Assembly: GCF_010907035.1 (NCBI RefSeq)
Contig: NZ_QUMK01000010.1
Location: 21,288 to 85,287 of the forward strand
Origin: Rhodopseudomonas sp. BR0M22
Lineage (GTDB): Bacteria; Pseudomonadota; Alphaproteobacteria; Rhizobiales; Xanthobacteraceae
Length of the DNA stretch: 64,000 nucleotides
Direction of reading: 5' to 3'
The translations under genes were made by a program, and so were the position numbers. Under the pieces are notes generated by a model that was given only the letters and a program-made list of their open reading frames with translations, searched no databases and had not been told where the DNA came from. How positions within the stretch are numbered: the first letter of the stretch is position 1; every line of letters starts with the position of its first letter. Of the stretch, positions 1 to 8,940 are shown in pieces.

Positions 1-63
1 GACGAGATTGCGCCCTGTGCACTGCGGCGGACCGTGTTGCGGGATATTCCCAGAAGCAGCGGC

Positions 64-555
64 TCAGCCGCGGTCCGGCAGCCGTTCGATCCCGGCCGTC
101 GATAGCCCGGCGAGGACGTCTTTCAGCGAGCGGCCGGCGATCACCTGATCCGGCACGATGTCGAGCAGCGGCACCAGCACGAAGGCGCGCTCGAACAGCC
201 GCGGATGCGGCAGCGTCAGGTCCGGCCGATTGATCACCGCGTCGTCGTAGGCGATCAGATCGAGATCGAGCGTCCGCGGTCCCCAGCGCCGTTCGTGGGC
301 GCGGTCGCGACCGAAGCGCCTCTCGATCTTGTGCAGCGTAAATAAGAGCGCATGCGGATCGAGCGCAGTTTTGATTGCCACGCAGGCGTTGACGAAGCGG
401 TCCTGCTGCTCATCGCCCCATGGCGGCGTCGCGTAGTCCGGGGAGCGCGCGAACAGTTCGGCCTGGGTCATGCCGCAGATGTTGGCGATCGCCTTGTCGA
501 ACGTGGCGCGGACGTCGCCGACATTGCCGCCGAGCGCGATCAGGGCGCGCGGCAT
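64..555 (-). CDS. folK: 2-amino-4-hydroxy-6-hydroxymethyldihydropteridine pyrophosphokinase
   Basis: Transfers pyrophosphate from ATP to 6-hydroxymethyl-7,8-dihydropterin in cytoplasmic folate synthesis. The 163-residue protein has the usual HPPK length. It starts with the ALGGNVGD segment (residues 7-14) and carries the family signature RWGPRTLDLDL at residues 90-100, with the paired Asp residues that bind magnesium. The start lies one base beyond the folB stop, so it is the last gene of the leftward folP-folB-folK operon. Identity is secure from the motif plus the neighbours. Confidence 0.96.
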   Translation of the reverse strand: MPRALIALGGNVGDVRATFDKAIANICGMTQAELFARSPDYATPPWGDEQQDRFVNACVAIKTALDPHALLFTLHKIERRFGRDRAHERRWGPRTLDLDLIAYDDAVINRPDLTLPHPRLFERAFVLVPLLDIVPDQVIAGRSLKDVLAGLSTAGIERLPDRG

Positions 556-556
556 C

Positions 557-922
557 TCAGCTCCGCCTGCGGGTGATGATTACGCCGACGTCGTCGAAGA
601 TCGCGGGGATCGGTGCGTGCGGCTTGTGCACCGTCACCTTCACCGCGGTGATCTTGTCGAAGCTCGTCAGGATCGCATCGGCGACTGCGCCGGCTGCGCG
701 TTCCAGCAGCCGGTAGTTGGCGTCCTTGAACGCCGCGGTGGTACACGCCACCACGTTCGAATACGATACTGTATCCGACAATTTGTCGGTACGAGAGGAC
801 TCGGACAGATCGGCGGTAAGCTCGAGGTCGATCACGAAGCGCTGGCCGACTTCGGTCTCGTGCTCCATCACGCCGTGGCGGGCGTGCAGCACCAGGCCTG
901 TAACGAAGATGGTGTCGTTCAT
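557..922 (-). CDS. folB: dihydroneopterin aldolase
   Basis: Cleaves 7,8-dihydroneopterin to 6-hydroxymethyl-dihydropterin and glycolaldehyde, which feeds FolK next door. At 121 residues it has the normal FolB length. It shows the N-terminal HARHGVMEHE segment with the substrate-binding Glu and a C-terminal VTVHKPHAPIP segment that holds the catalytic Lys. Its ATG overlaps the folP stop by four bases (919-922), indicating translational coupling. Confidence 0.95.
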   Translation of the reverse strand: MNDTIFVTGLVLHARHGVMEHETEVGQRFVIDLELTADLSESSRTDKLSDTVSYSNVVACTTAAFKDANYRLLERAAGAVADAILTSFDKITAVKVTVHKPHAPIPAIFDDVGVIITRRRS

Positions 923-1776
923 CGGCTGTCCCTGATGGCTTGTGCGACTTTCAATGCTTGCGACGTCGCGGCGACATCGTGCGCGCGGATGATCCTGGCG
1001 CCGTTCTCGACGGCGATCAGATGCGCGGCGAGCGAACCGCCGAGCCGCTGCTTCGGCTCGCTCGGCACGATCGTACTAATAAAGCGCTTGCGCGAGGCGC
1101 CGACCAACAGCGGCCTGCCGAACACTGCGAACTCGCGCAGCCGAGCCAGAGCGATCATGCTCTGCTGCGGCGTCTTGCCGAAGCCGATGCCGGGATCGAG
1201 CACGATCAGCTCCTCAGCGATGCCGGCCTTGGTGGCGATCGTCAGCGAGCGTTCGAAGAACGCGTTGATGTCGGCGACGATGTCGATGGCTGGATCGGCG
1301 GCGTCGCGGTTGTGCATCGCGATCACCGGGGTGCGGCGCGCAGCAATCACGCCCGCCATCTCCGGATCGCGCTGCAGTCCCCAGACGTCGTTGGCGATCG
1401 CCGCGCCATGGTCGAGCGCCCAGGCGGCGACCTCGGCCTTCATGGTGTCGATCGACACCGGCGTGCCGAGCGCAACCACCGCTTCCAGCACCGGCTGGAG
1501 CCGCCGCAGCTCTTCGGCCGCGGAGACCGGCTGGGAGCCGTAGGGGCGAGTGGACTCCGCACCGATGTCGATAATCTCGGCGCCATCCGCGATCATCTCG
1601 GCCGCATGGGCACGCGCCTGCTCGGGCGCGAGATAATCGCCGCCGTCGGAGAACGAGTCCGGCGTGACGTTGAGAATGCCCATCACCGCCGCGGCGGGAC
1701 GCGCCAGCAGATCGCGCAGCTGTGGCGGCTTGGCCGGAGCGGCGGGCGATGCGGGCAGCGATGAGGAAGCGGTCAT
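919..1776 (-). CDS. folP: dihydropteroate synthase
   Basis: Condenses the pterin pyrophosphate made by FolK with p-aminobenzoate; target of sulfonamides. The 285-residue TIM barrel shows the classic blocks: NVTPDSFSDGG (residues 36-46), DIGAESTRP, SIDTMKAEV, LDPGIGFGKT and GASRKRFI near the C-terminus. First of the three fol genes on the minus strand, coupled to folB by a four-base overlap and 65 bases downstream of the DUF4332 gene. No unusual substitution was noticed in these blocks. Confidence 0.96.
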   Translation of the reverse strand: MTASSSLPASPAAPAKPPQLRDLLARPAAAVMGILNVTPDSFSDGGDYLAPEQARAHAAEMIADGAEIIDIGAESTRPYGSQPVSAAEELRRLQPVLEAVVALGTPVSIDTMKAEVAAWALDHGAAIANDVWGLQRDPEMAGVIAARRTPVIAMHNRDAADPAIDIVADINAFFERSLTIATKAGIAEELIVLDPGIGFGKTPQQSMIALARLREFAVFGRPLLVGASRKRFISTIVPSEPKQRLGGSLAAHLIAVENGARIIRAHDVAATSQALKVAQAIRDSR

Positions 1777-1841
1777 GCGCCAGCGCTTTGCGCGGTCCGC
1801 GAAAGCCTGTCAAGCGGTGGGCTGCGTGGGCGCGCCGGACC

Positions 1842-2249
1842 TTAGTAGGTGATTTTCAATGGCAGCTTGCGCGCCTGTTCGATCAGTTGACCGACTTCTT
1901 TCTCCGAGGGCAGCGAGCGCACCAGTTTGCGCTGGAGATTCGCCTCTTTCATATTTTGCGCCAGCCGCGCCGGGTTGCGGTGGGTGAACTCGCGCAGGGT
2001 CGAGACCCCGGCGGCGCGCAACAGGTCGGCCTTGGCCTTGCCGAGGCCGGGAACCCGCATGCAGTCGGCGAGGTTGGCCCATTGCAGCAATTGCTGCTCG
2101 GCCAGACCGGTCTTCGCGGCGAGCGCCTTGCGGCCCTTCACGGTCCGGGCGGCTTCGAGCAGCGCTTCGGTGGTGCGAATTCCTACCGATTTCAATTTGC
2201 TCGCGGCGACTTCGGTGATGCCGTCGAGCTGGGAAATTGGATATGTCAT
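1842..2249 (-). CDS. DUF4332 domain protein (helix-hairpin-helix-like)
   Basis: A 135-residue basic cytoplasmic protein. Two repeats have helix-hairpin-helix character: ITEVAASKLKSVGIRTTEALL near residues 10-31 and VPGLGKAKADLLRAAGVSTLREF near 66-88. This arrangement is typical of DUF4332 proteins, which are suspected nucleic-acid binders with no settled role. It lies between a small helical protein (17-base gap) and folP, so it is probably co-transcribed with the folate genes. No direct functional link to folate can be read from the sequence. Confidence 0.8.
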   Translation of the reverse strand: MTYPISQLDGITEVAASKLKSVGIRTTEALLEAARTVKGRKALAAKTGLAEQQLLQWANLADCMRVPGLGKAKADLLRAAGVSTLREFTHRNPARLAQNMKEANLQRKLVRSLPSEKEVGQLIEQARKLPLKITY

Positions 2250-2266
2250 GGCACTCGATACGAGGT

Positions 2267-2638
2267 TCAGGTGAACTGGCGGAGCCCGGGCGTGCCTTCG
2301 ATGATGGCGCCCATTTGATCCGCCCCGATTTTGTCGCGGCCGGCCTTGAATAGTTCGCGGGCAATCGTCTGGATTTCGGAGACGCTGAGTCCGAGCCCGA
2401 GCAGTCTGGTGCCCATCGCCATCACGCCGCCGCCGCCGATCAGGCGGCTCAATCCGCTGCGCGATGCGTCCGCAGCTTCGATTGCGGCTTCGGCGCCCGA
2501 AATGCTGTCGATCAAGGCCTGGACCGGTTGCTGCGGTCCTTCATTGCGGAGAAAGGCGAGAATAATGCCGATGGTTTTGCCGGCAACAGACCGGTCCAGA
2601 CCGGCCTTGTCGGCCAGTCTTTCAATCAACTCGTCCAT
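2267..2638 (-). CDS. uncharacterised small helical protein
   Basis: A 123-residue protein starting MDELIERLADKAGL. I chose the ATG at 2638 because a purine-rich GGCGGGGGCG run lies just upstream and similarity to a folded domain begins there; longer upstream starts add only Arg-rich, low-complexity residues. A glycine-rich stretch (LIGGGGVMAMG) splits two helical halves, and the C-terminus resembles small proteins ending in a GTPGLRQF-type motif. I cannot name the family with certainty. It is the likely first gene of the leftward operon leading into folP-folB-folK. Confidence 0.65.
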   Translation of the reverse strand: MDELIERLADKAGLDRSVAGKTIGIILAFLRNEGPQQPVQALIDSISGAEAAIEAADASRSGLSRLIGGGGVMAMGTRLLGLGLSVSEIQTIARELFKAGRDKIGADQMGAIIEGTPGLRQFT

Positions 2639-2968
2639 CACGCCCCCGCCACGCCGGCTGTTCGATGCCGGTCCATGTTGTCGGATCATCCTGATCCGCT
2701 CTGCCACGAAACACAAGCGACCCCCGTGATCGTGGCAGTCGCCGCGCGCGATTCGCTTCGTCAGTGTTGCAACATTGCAAAATCGCGGTGCCACATACTC
2801 TTTCGAGCAAGCGGGAATCTACGCACCAGACGTTGTTGCGCGTGGTAGGGTGAATATCGCGACAACGTCTCGCCGCGATCGTCGTTGAATGGTTCCGATG
2901 GCGCAGGCAGGATGCGTGCGGCACCGGGCGACCGATCGCCGGGAATTTCTGAGCGAGGAAACAACAAG
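2639..2968. promoter_or_regulatory. divergent intergenic region with palindrome and hairpin
   Basis: 330 bases separate the leftward small-protein/folate operon from the rightward HerA-like gene and must hold both promoters. Two structures are visible: a perfect 10-base palindrome TGTTGCAACA at 2765-2774, and 9-base inverted repeats AGACGTTGT (2828-2836) and ACAACGTCT (2862-2870), extended by inner CGCG arms. The second could form a hairpin in the leader of the HerA-like mRNA. Regulatory function is inference. Confidence 0.45.
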
Positions 2969-4579
2969 ATGGCGGCGAGCGGCATCGCGAGTGGTGATAC
3001 CGACGGCAAGATTTTTATCGGGAAGGGCGAGCAGCCGGCGTGGCTGTCATTGAATCTCGCCAATCGCCACGGCTTGGTGACCGGGGCCACCGGCACCGGC
3101 AAAACCGTCTCGCTGCAGGTGATGGCGGAGGGCTTTGCCCGCGCCGGCGTGCCGGTGTTCGCGGCCGACATCAAAGGCGATCTGTCCGGCATCGCCGAGG
3201 TCGGCGAGGCCAAGGACTTCATCCTCAAGCGCGCCCAGGAGATCGGGCTGAAATTCCAGCCCGACCAGTTCACCACGGTGTTCTGGGACGTGTTCGGCGA
3301 GCAGGGCCATCCGGTGCGCGCCACCGTTTCCGAGATGGGACCGCTGCTGCTGTCGCGGATGCTCGATCTCAACGACGTGCAGGAGGGCGTGCTCAACGTC
3401 GCGTTCCGTGTCGCCGACGACATGGGCCTGCCGTTGATGGACATGAAGGATCTGCGCGCGATGCTCGATGCGATCGCGCCGATCGCGCAGAAGGTCGCCG
3501 AAGCCGGCGACGTCAATGCCGATATCCGCCAGGCCGCGCAGTCGCTGGGCAACGTCACCAAGCAGACCGTCGGCACCATCCAGCGTCAGCTTCTGGTCCT
3601 GGAAAATCAGGGCGGCGAGAAGTTCTTCGGCGAGCCGGCGCTGCAGCTCAAGGACTTCATCCGCACCGACAGCCAGGGCCGCGGCCTCGTCAACATTCTC
3701 GTCGCCGACAAGCTGATGAGTAATCCGCGGCTGTACGCCACGTTCCTGTTGTGGATGCTGTCGGAGCTGTTCGAGGAGCTGCCGGAAGTCGGCGATCCCG
3801 ACAAGCCGAAGCTGGTGTTCTTCTTCGACGAGGCGCACCTGCTGTTCAATGACGCGCCGAAGCCGTTGATGGACAAAATTGAACAGGTGGTGCGGCTGAT
3901 CCGCTCCAAGGGCGTCGGCGTGTACTTCATCACCCAGAACCCGATCGACGTGCCGGATCGGGTGCTGGCGCAGCTCGGCAATCGGGTGCAGCACGCGCTG
4001 CGTGCCTTCACGCCGCGCGATCAAAAATCAGTGGCGGCGGCCGCCGACACCTTCCGGCCGAACCCGAAGCTCGATACGGCGAAGGCGATCACCGAGCTCG
4101 GCAAGGGCGAGGCGCTGGTGTCGTTCCTCGAAGGCAACGGCACGCCGGCGATGGTCGAGCGCGTGCTGGTGCGGCCGCCGTCGGCGCGGATCGGACCGAT
4201 CACGCCGGAGGAGCGCAAGGCGATCATCGCCGCGAGCCCGGTGCGAGGCAAATACGACACCGCGGTGGATTCAGAATCGGCCTATGAGAAGCTGCGCGCG
4301 CGGATCGAAGGCAAGTCCGCCGGTGACGAGGCCGAGCCCGGCAGCGGTGGCCTGTTCGGCCAGCTCGGCAGTATGGTCTCGACGATCTTTGGCACTAATA
4401 CGCCGCGCGGCAAGCTCTCCACCGGCCAGGTGGTGGCGCGCAGCGTCGCCCGCACTGTCGCCACCACCGTGGTCGGCGGCCTCGCCGCCGAACTCGGCAA
4501 GAAGGTCGGCGGCTCGCTCGGCAGCTCGGTCGGCCGCTCGATCGTGCGGGGCACGCTGGGCGGAATGCTGCGACGGTGA
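2969..4579 (+). CDS. HerA-like helicase C-terminal (DUF853) ATPase
   Basis: A 536-residue P-loop ATPase of the DUF853/HerA-FtsK group. The Walker A motif GATGTGKT lies at residues 39-46. Walker B is the hydrophobic strand ending FFFDEAHLL, followed by an arginine-finger/sensor region (ITQNPIDVPDRVLAQLGNRVQHALRAFTP). The C-terminal quarter is Gly/Arg-rich. Start ATG 2969 is chosen because GAGGAA lies eight bases upstream; the longer in-frame extension lacks a ribosome site. Members are common in proteobacteria and their biological role is unresolved; DNA translocation or repair is the usual guess. Stands alone between the folate operon and an M20 peptidase. Confidence 0.88.
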   Translation: MAASGIASGDTDGKIFIGKGEQPAWLSLNLANRHGLVTGATGTGKTVSLQVMAEGFARAGVPVFAADIKGDLSGIAEVGEAKDFILKRAQEIGLKFQPDQFTTVFWDVFGEQGHPVRATVSEMGPLLLSRMLDLNDVQEGVLNVAFRVADDMGLPLMDMKDLRAMLDAIAPIAQKVAEAGDVNADIRQAAQSLGNVTKQTVGTIQRQLLVLENQGGEKFFGEPALQLKDFIRTDSQGRGLVNILVADKLMSNPRLYATFLLWMLSELFEELPEVGDPDKPKLVFFFDEAHLLFNDAPKPLMDKIEQVVRLIRSKGVGVYFITQNPIDVPDRVLAQLGNRVQHALRAFTPRDQKSVAAAADTFRPNPKLDTAKAITELGKGEALVSFLEGNGTPAMVERVLVRPPSARIGPITPEERKAIIAASPVRGKYDTAVDSESAYEKLRARIEGKSAGDEAEPGSGGLFGQLGSMVSTIFGTNTPRGKLSTGQVVARSVARTVATTVVGGLAAELGKKVGGSLGSSVGRSIVRGTLGGMLRR

Positions 4580-4616
4580 GCGAGACGTCCGCGGTTTGGA
4601 AAGATGCGCGCGGCAG

Positions 4617-4765
4617 CATGGTTCGAGACGGCGCTGTGCGCCTCCTCACCATGAGGCTGTCCGAGATCGCCGCGTTCGCTGTTTGCGACATGTCGCAGCT
4701 TCCTCGTCCTGAGGAGCGGCCGTTACGCCGCGTCTCGAAGGGCGAGGCCGCGGTATCCGACACAT
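4617..4765. repeat. diverged copy of dispersed intergenic repeat
   Basis: The 3' flank of the HerA-like gene contains ATGGTTCGAGACGGCGCT and CTCCTCACCATGAGG, nearly identical to stretches in the repeats at 23.7 kb and 38.0 kb. It then has a second module, TCCTGAGGAGCGGC...GCGTCTCGAAGG, of the same style. The middle is diverged relative to the other two copies. It fills almost all of the 204-base gap before the M20 peptidase gene. Confidence 0.7.
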
Positions 4766-4783
4766 CTGAAGAAGGAAGACACC

Positions 4784-6190
4784 ATGTCCGCCAGCTCTCA
4801 CGTTCAAACAGTGCTCGGCCGCGCCGATGCCGATTTCGACTCCGCCTTGCAGCGGCTGTTCGCACTGCTGCGGATCAAGTCGATCTCGGCTGATCCGGCG
4901 TTCGCGGCGGACTGTAAGGCGGCGGCGGAGCATCTTCGCGCCGACATCGCGTCGATCGGATTTGACGCCGAGGTGAGACCGACCGCCGGTCATCCGGCGA
5001 TCGTGGCGAAGGCCAAGGGCAACACCGGCAACCGGCCGCACGCGCTGTTCTATGGCCACTACGACGTGCAGCCGGTCGATCCCCTGGAGCTGTGGCATCG
5101 GCCGCCATTCGAGCCGGTGATCGCCGACCATGCCGACGGCCGCAAGATCATCGTGGCGCGCGGTGCGCAGGACGACAAAGGCCAGCTCTCGACCTTCATC
5201 GAAGCTTGCCGGGCCTGGAAGGACGCCACCGGCGAACTGCCGATCGACCTGACCATCGTGATCGAGGGCGAGGAGGAGGTCGGCTCGAAGAACTTCGTGC
5301 CGTTCCTCGATTCGCATAAGAAGGACCTCGCCGCCGACTTCGCGCTGGTCTGCGACACCGGGATGTGGGACCCGGCGACGCCGGCGATCACCACCTCGCT
5401 GCGCGGCCTTGTCTATGAAGAGGTGAAGATCAAGGCGGCGAACCGCGATCTGCATTCCGGGGTTTATGGCGGCGGTGCGCAGAACCCGATCCGGGTGCTG
5501 ACGCGGATTCTCGGCGGCTTGCACGACGAGCACGGCCGCATCACCATTCCGGGCTTCTACGACGGCGTGAAGGATTTGCCGCCGGAGATCCTGGCGCAGT
5601 GGAAGGGACTGAACCTGACCGCCGAGAGTTTTCTCGGCCCGATCGGGCTGTCGATTCCGGCCGGTGAGGACGATCGTCTGTTGATCGAGCAGCTGATCTC
5701 GCGACCGACCTGCGACATCAACGGCATCGTCGGCGGTTACACCGGCGAGGGATCGAAGACCGTGATCGCGGCGGAAGCCTCGGCCAAGGTGTCGTTCCGC
5801 ATCGTCGAAGGGCAGGACCCCAACAAGATCCGCGATGCGTTCCGCGCTTATGTCACCGCCCGGCTGCCGGGCGATTGCCGCGCCGAGTTTCTCGATCACT
5901 CCAACGGCGCAGCGATCGCGCTGCCGTGGGACATGAAGCCGCTCACCGCGGCGAGCCGCGCGCTGACCGAGGAGTGGGGCAAGGAAGCGGTGCTGATCGG
6001 CTCCGGCGCGTCGATCCCGATCGTCGCCGATTTCAAGCGCACGCTCGGGCTCGACAGCGTGCTGATCGGCTTCGGTCTCGACGACGACAACATCCATTCG
6101 CCGAACGAGAAGTACAACCTCACCAGCTTCCAGAAGGGCATCCGTTCATGGGTGCGGATTCTCGGCGCGCTGGCTGACGCACCGCGCTGA
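4784..6190 (+). CDS. M20 family metallopeptidase (dipeptidase)
   Basis: A 468-residue di-zinc peptidase of the M20/M28 fold, related to dipeptidases such as PepV and carnosinase. Metal-binding blocks are present: YGHYDVQPVDP (His, Asp), ARGAQDDKGQ (bridging Asp), IEGEEEVGS (catalytic Glu then Glu) and, in the lid domain, DLHSGVYGG. The C-terminus has the final histidine block DDNIHSPNEKYN. ATG 4784 follows GAAGGAAG. No signal peptide, so cytoplasmic turnover of peptides is likely. Single gene, preceded by a dispersed repeat. Confidence 0.92.
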   Translation: MSASSHVQTVLGRADADFDSALQRLFALLRIKSISADPAFAADCKAAAEHLRADIASIGFDAEVRPTAGHPAIVAKAKGNTGNRPHALFYGHYDVQPVDPLELWHRPPFEPVIADHADGRKIIVARGAQDDKGQLSTFIEACRAWKDATGELPIDLTIVIEGEEEVGSKNFVPFLDSHKKDLAADFALVCDTGMWDPATPAITTSLRGLVYEEVKIKAANRDLHSGVYGGGAQNPIRVLTRILGGLHDEHGRITIPGFYDGVKDLPPEILAQWKGLNLTAESFLGPIGLSIPAGEDDRLLIEQLISRPTCDINGIVGGYTGEGSKTVIAAEASAKVSFRIVEGQDPNKIRDAFRAYVTARLPGDCRAEFLDHSNGAAIALPWDMKPLTAASRALTEEWGKEAVLIGSGASIPIVADFKRTLGLDSVLIGFGLDDDNIHSPNEKYNLTSFQKGIRSWVRILGALADAPR

Positions 6191-6407
6191 AACACCTCCG
6201 CGTCAGATCGTCACCTCGCATTGCGCGAGTCCTGCTCCGGATTTGCGCCACCGCGCGCAAATCCGGAATCCTTCCAAATTGGTTCCATGGCTGTTTCGCT
6301 TCCGCGCGGTGAGTAGCAAACTGCGCGAAGCTGCGATGCGCCAAGGTGTTCCTTGGCGCCGGGTCGCCGCGTTGCATTCACCGGCGTGATACCGAGCGGA
6401 GAGGTCG

Positions 6408-6428
6408 TTTACTAGACTCGTTCTAAGC
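6408..6428. promoter_or_regulatory. putative Irr/ICE-like iron control element 1
   Basis: On the minus strand this reads TTAGAACGAGTCTAGTAAA. From memory it resembles the rhizobial iron control element bound by Irr (TTTAGAA..TTCTAAA type): one half-site is intact and the other imperfect. It lies 106-126 bases upstream of a TonB-receptor gene, which fits iron regulation. Assignment is by eye only. Confidence 0.35.
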
Positions 6429-6452
6429 GCCGCGCGCTTGCTATGGGCGCGT

Positions 6453-6470
6453 GTATATCAATTCTAAATC
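6453..6470. promoter_or_regulatory. putative Irr/ICE-like iron control element 2
   Basis: The minus strand reads GATTTAGAATTGATATAC, again with a TTTAGAAT half-site. It sits 64-81 bases before the GTG start of the TonB receptor, close to where a core promoter would lie. Two AT-rich half-sites in an otherwise GC-rich gap support, but do not prove, control by Irr or RirA. Confidence 0.3.
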
Positions 6471-6533
6471 GCATCCGTTGCCTCACCATCCCTCATCTCC
6501 TACCCGGACACCGACGAGTGACGGGGGCGTGGT

Positions 6534-8828
6534 GTGAGCAACTTCAAGGCTAGCAACAATCGTTTGTATTTGGGCGTCGCGACCGGCGTGCTGACGCTGT
6601 GCGCGGCCGGCCTCGCGCCATCCTCGGCACCTGCCCAGGAGTCCGAAGCGCGCGTGTTGCCGCCGGTCTCGGTCGACGCCCCGCAGCAGCGCGCGGCGAC
6701 CCGCACCGCGCCGCCACGCGCCACGCCGCAGCGCGCCGCGCGGGTAGCGCCGCGCCGCGCCGCCGAGCCGCCGCCCCCACCGGCCGCGCCGCCGACAACG
6801 ATGGGCTCGACCCGCACCATCGGCGCGCCGGCGCCGGCCTATGCGGGCGGCCAGGTGGCGCAGGGCGGCACGCTCGGCCTGCTCGGCGCGACCAGCGTGA
6901 TGAACACGCCGTTCAGCACCGTCAATTTCACCTCGCAATTGATCGAGAACCAGCAGGCTCGCACCGCCGCCGACACGTTGATCAACGATTCCTCAGTGCG
7001 GCTGTCGACCGGTAGCGACGGCTTCGACGACACTTTCATCATCCGAGGCTTCGAGGTCAGGGCGACCGACGTTGGCCTCAACGGTCTGTATGGCCTCGCA
7101 TCGTCGCAGCGCGTTCCGGCTCAGATCATCGAGCGGATCGAGTTGCTCAAGGGTCCAGGCGCGCTGATCAACGGCATCGCGCCGAGCGGAGCCGTCGGCG
7201 GCGGCATCAACATCGTCACCAAGCGTGCTACTGACGAGCCGTTCTCGCGACTGACGCCGTTCTTCATGAGCGCGGCGAATTACGGATTGCATCTCGAGAC
7301 CAGCCAGCGGTTCGGCGCGAACAAGGAGTGGGGCGTTCGCTTCAACGGCGTTGGTCGTAACGGTGAAGCCTCGATCAGAGACGGAAATTTCCAGTCGGGT
7401 CTGGGTGCGGTGGCGATCGACTATCGCGGCGATCGGCTTCGCTGGACGCTCGATCTATTCTCGCAAAACGACAACACCGACAACTTCCGCCCGCAGATCA
7501 GCCTGCTGCCGACCGCCACCGCGATTCCGGCGCCGCCTGATGCACGCAGCAACTGGTATCCCGACACGAGGCTGCGCCAGAAGGACAACACGGCCGCAAC
7601 CGCTTTGGAATACGACCTGACCGACTGGCTGACCGCCTATGCGGGCGTTGGCTATCGTGATGGCTCGAACTACCAGACCTTCCCGCGCTCGGCGACGGCG
7701 GTGGATGCGCTCGGCAATTTCAACGTCCAGAATACGTATTACGATTCTTACACCAAGACGGTTAGCGGCAATGTCGGCTTCCGTTCGCGGTTCGACACCG
7801 GCTTCATCGGTCACAAGCTCAACGTTGCCTATACCGGGTTCTTCCAGGAGGCGGGCAACGCCTACATCCAGGGCGGCACGACCGCGTCCAACATCTACAA
7901 CCCAGCGCCGCTTCCGGCGGTGACACTCGACCGATACTCGCCGCGGCACGCCTCCGACAGCACGCTGACCAGCGTCGCGGTGGTCGACACCATGTCGTTC
8001 CTGAACGAGTCGGTACTGCTGACGCTCGGCGGTCGTCATCAGATGGTGAAGCAGGAGAGCTACGCCACCACCGGCACCAACATCGGCGCGTTGACCTCGA
8101 CTTACGACGCTAGCGCTACGACACCGCTCGCCGGTATCGTCGTCAAGCCGTGGACCAACGTGTCGCTGTATGCCAACTACGCCGAGGGTCTCACGCGCGG
8201 CACCATCGTTGGCGGCAACTTCTCGAACGCTGGCACGATCCTGGCGCCGTACAAGTCGAAGCAACAGGAGGCCGGCGTCAAGGTCGACTGGGGCGCCATC
8301 ACCACCACCGCAGCGGTGTTCCAGATCGCCCGTCCGAGCCTGATCACCACCGCGGCCAATGCGCAGGCCTACGACGGCGAGCAGCGCAACAGAGGCCTGG
8401 AGCTGAACCTCTAAGGCCTGATCCTGCCCGGGCTGCGTGGCATGGCGAGCGCGACGTTCATCAACCCCGAACTGACCAATCCGACCGACCCGACGCAGCG
8501 CGGCAACGCCGCGGCCGGCGTACCCGACAAGACGTTCTCCGCCGGGCTGGACTGGGATACGCCATGGGTCCGCGGGCTCGCGCTTAACGGTCGAGTGATC
8601 CACACCGGCAGCGCCTATCTGACCACGGCCAACACGCTGAGCTTCCCGGGCTGGACCCGTCTCGATATCGGCGCGCGCTACACCACGACGGCGCTCACGG
8701 GCAAGCCGGTCACCTTCCGCGCCAATATCGAGAACGTCACCGGCGAGACCTATTGGCTCACCACCGGCACTTACGTCACCGTGGGTGCGCCGCGCACCTA
8801 TCTGCTCTCGGCGGCGTTCGATTTCTGA
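6534..8828 (+). pseudogene. TonB-dependent siderophore receptor with in-frame stop
   Basis: Encodes an outer-membrane ferric-siderophore receptor. The GTG start at 6534 gives a signal peptide ending SAPAQE, a Pro/Ala/Arg-rich linker, a plug domain (FIIRGFEV, ERIELLKGPGALINGIAPSGAVGGGINIVTKR-type block around residues 165-225) and a beta-barrel. Translation meets TAA at 8412-8414 after 626 codons, just after the strand GLELNL. The same frame stays open to 8828 and encodes the missing barrel strands and a terminal Phe (SAAFDF), as in intact receptors. A one-base change (TAC/TAT to TAA) would explain this. Either a recent nonsense pseudogene, read-through, or a sequencing error. Downstream genes in the cluster look intact. 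Confidence 0.85.
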
Positions 8829-8858
8829 TCGAACGCGCGCAGCGCACGCAACGACTTC

Positions 8859-8882
8859 ATGCCCGGCCTTCGTGCCGGGCAT
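8859..8882. repeat. short palindromic repeat unit
   Basis: ATGCCCGGC-cttcgt-GCCGGGCAT is a perfect 9-base stem followed by CCACG. It matches one arm of the larger palindromic repeat at 37758-37847, so it belongs to the same dispersed family. It lies between the receptor and the DUF4198 gene and may attenuate transcription. Confidence 0.6.
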
Positions 8883-8940
8883 CCACGTGTCGGATGCCTG
8901 TCGTCCGGCACGCGATCTCTAAGCCAACAAGGAGCACCGC

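Larger units (their letters stand above)
6191..6533. other. non-coding stretch upstream of iron-uptake cluster
   Basis: 343 bases without a convincing gene. The left part is repeat-like (ATTTGCGC...GCGCAAAT at about 6240-6264). The right part, from 6400, drops in GC and holds two iron-response-like elements described separately; it is the expected promoter region of the TonB-receptor gene. Confidence 0.6.
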
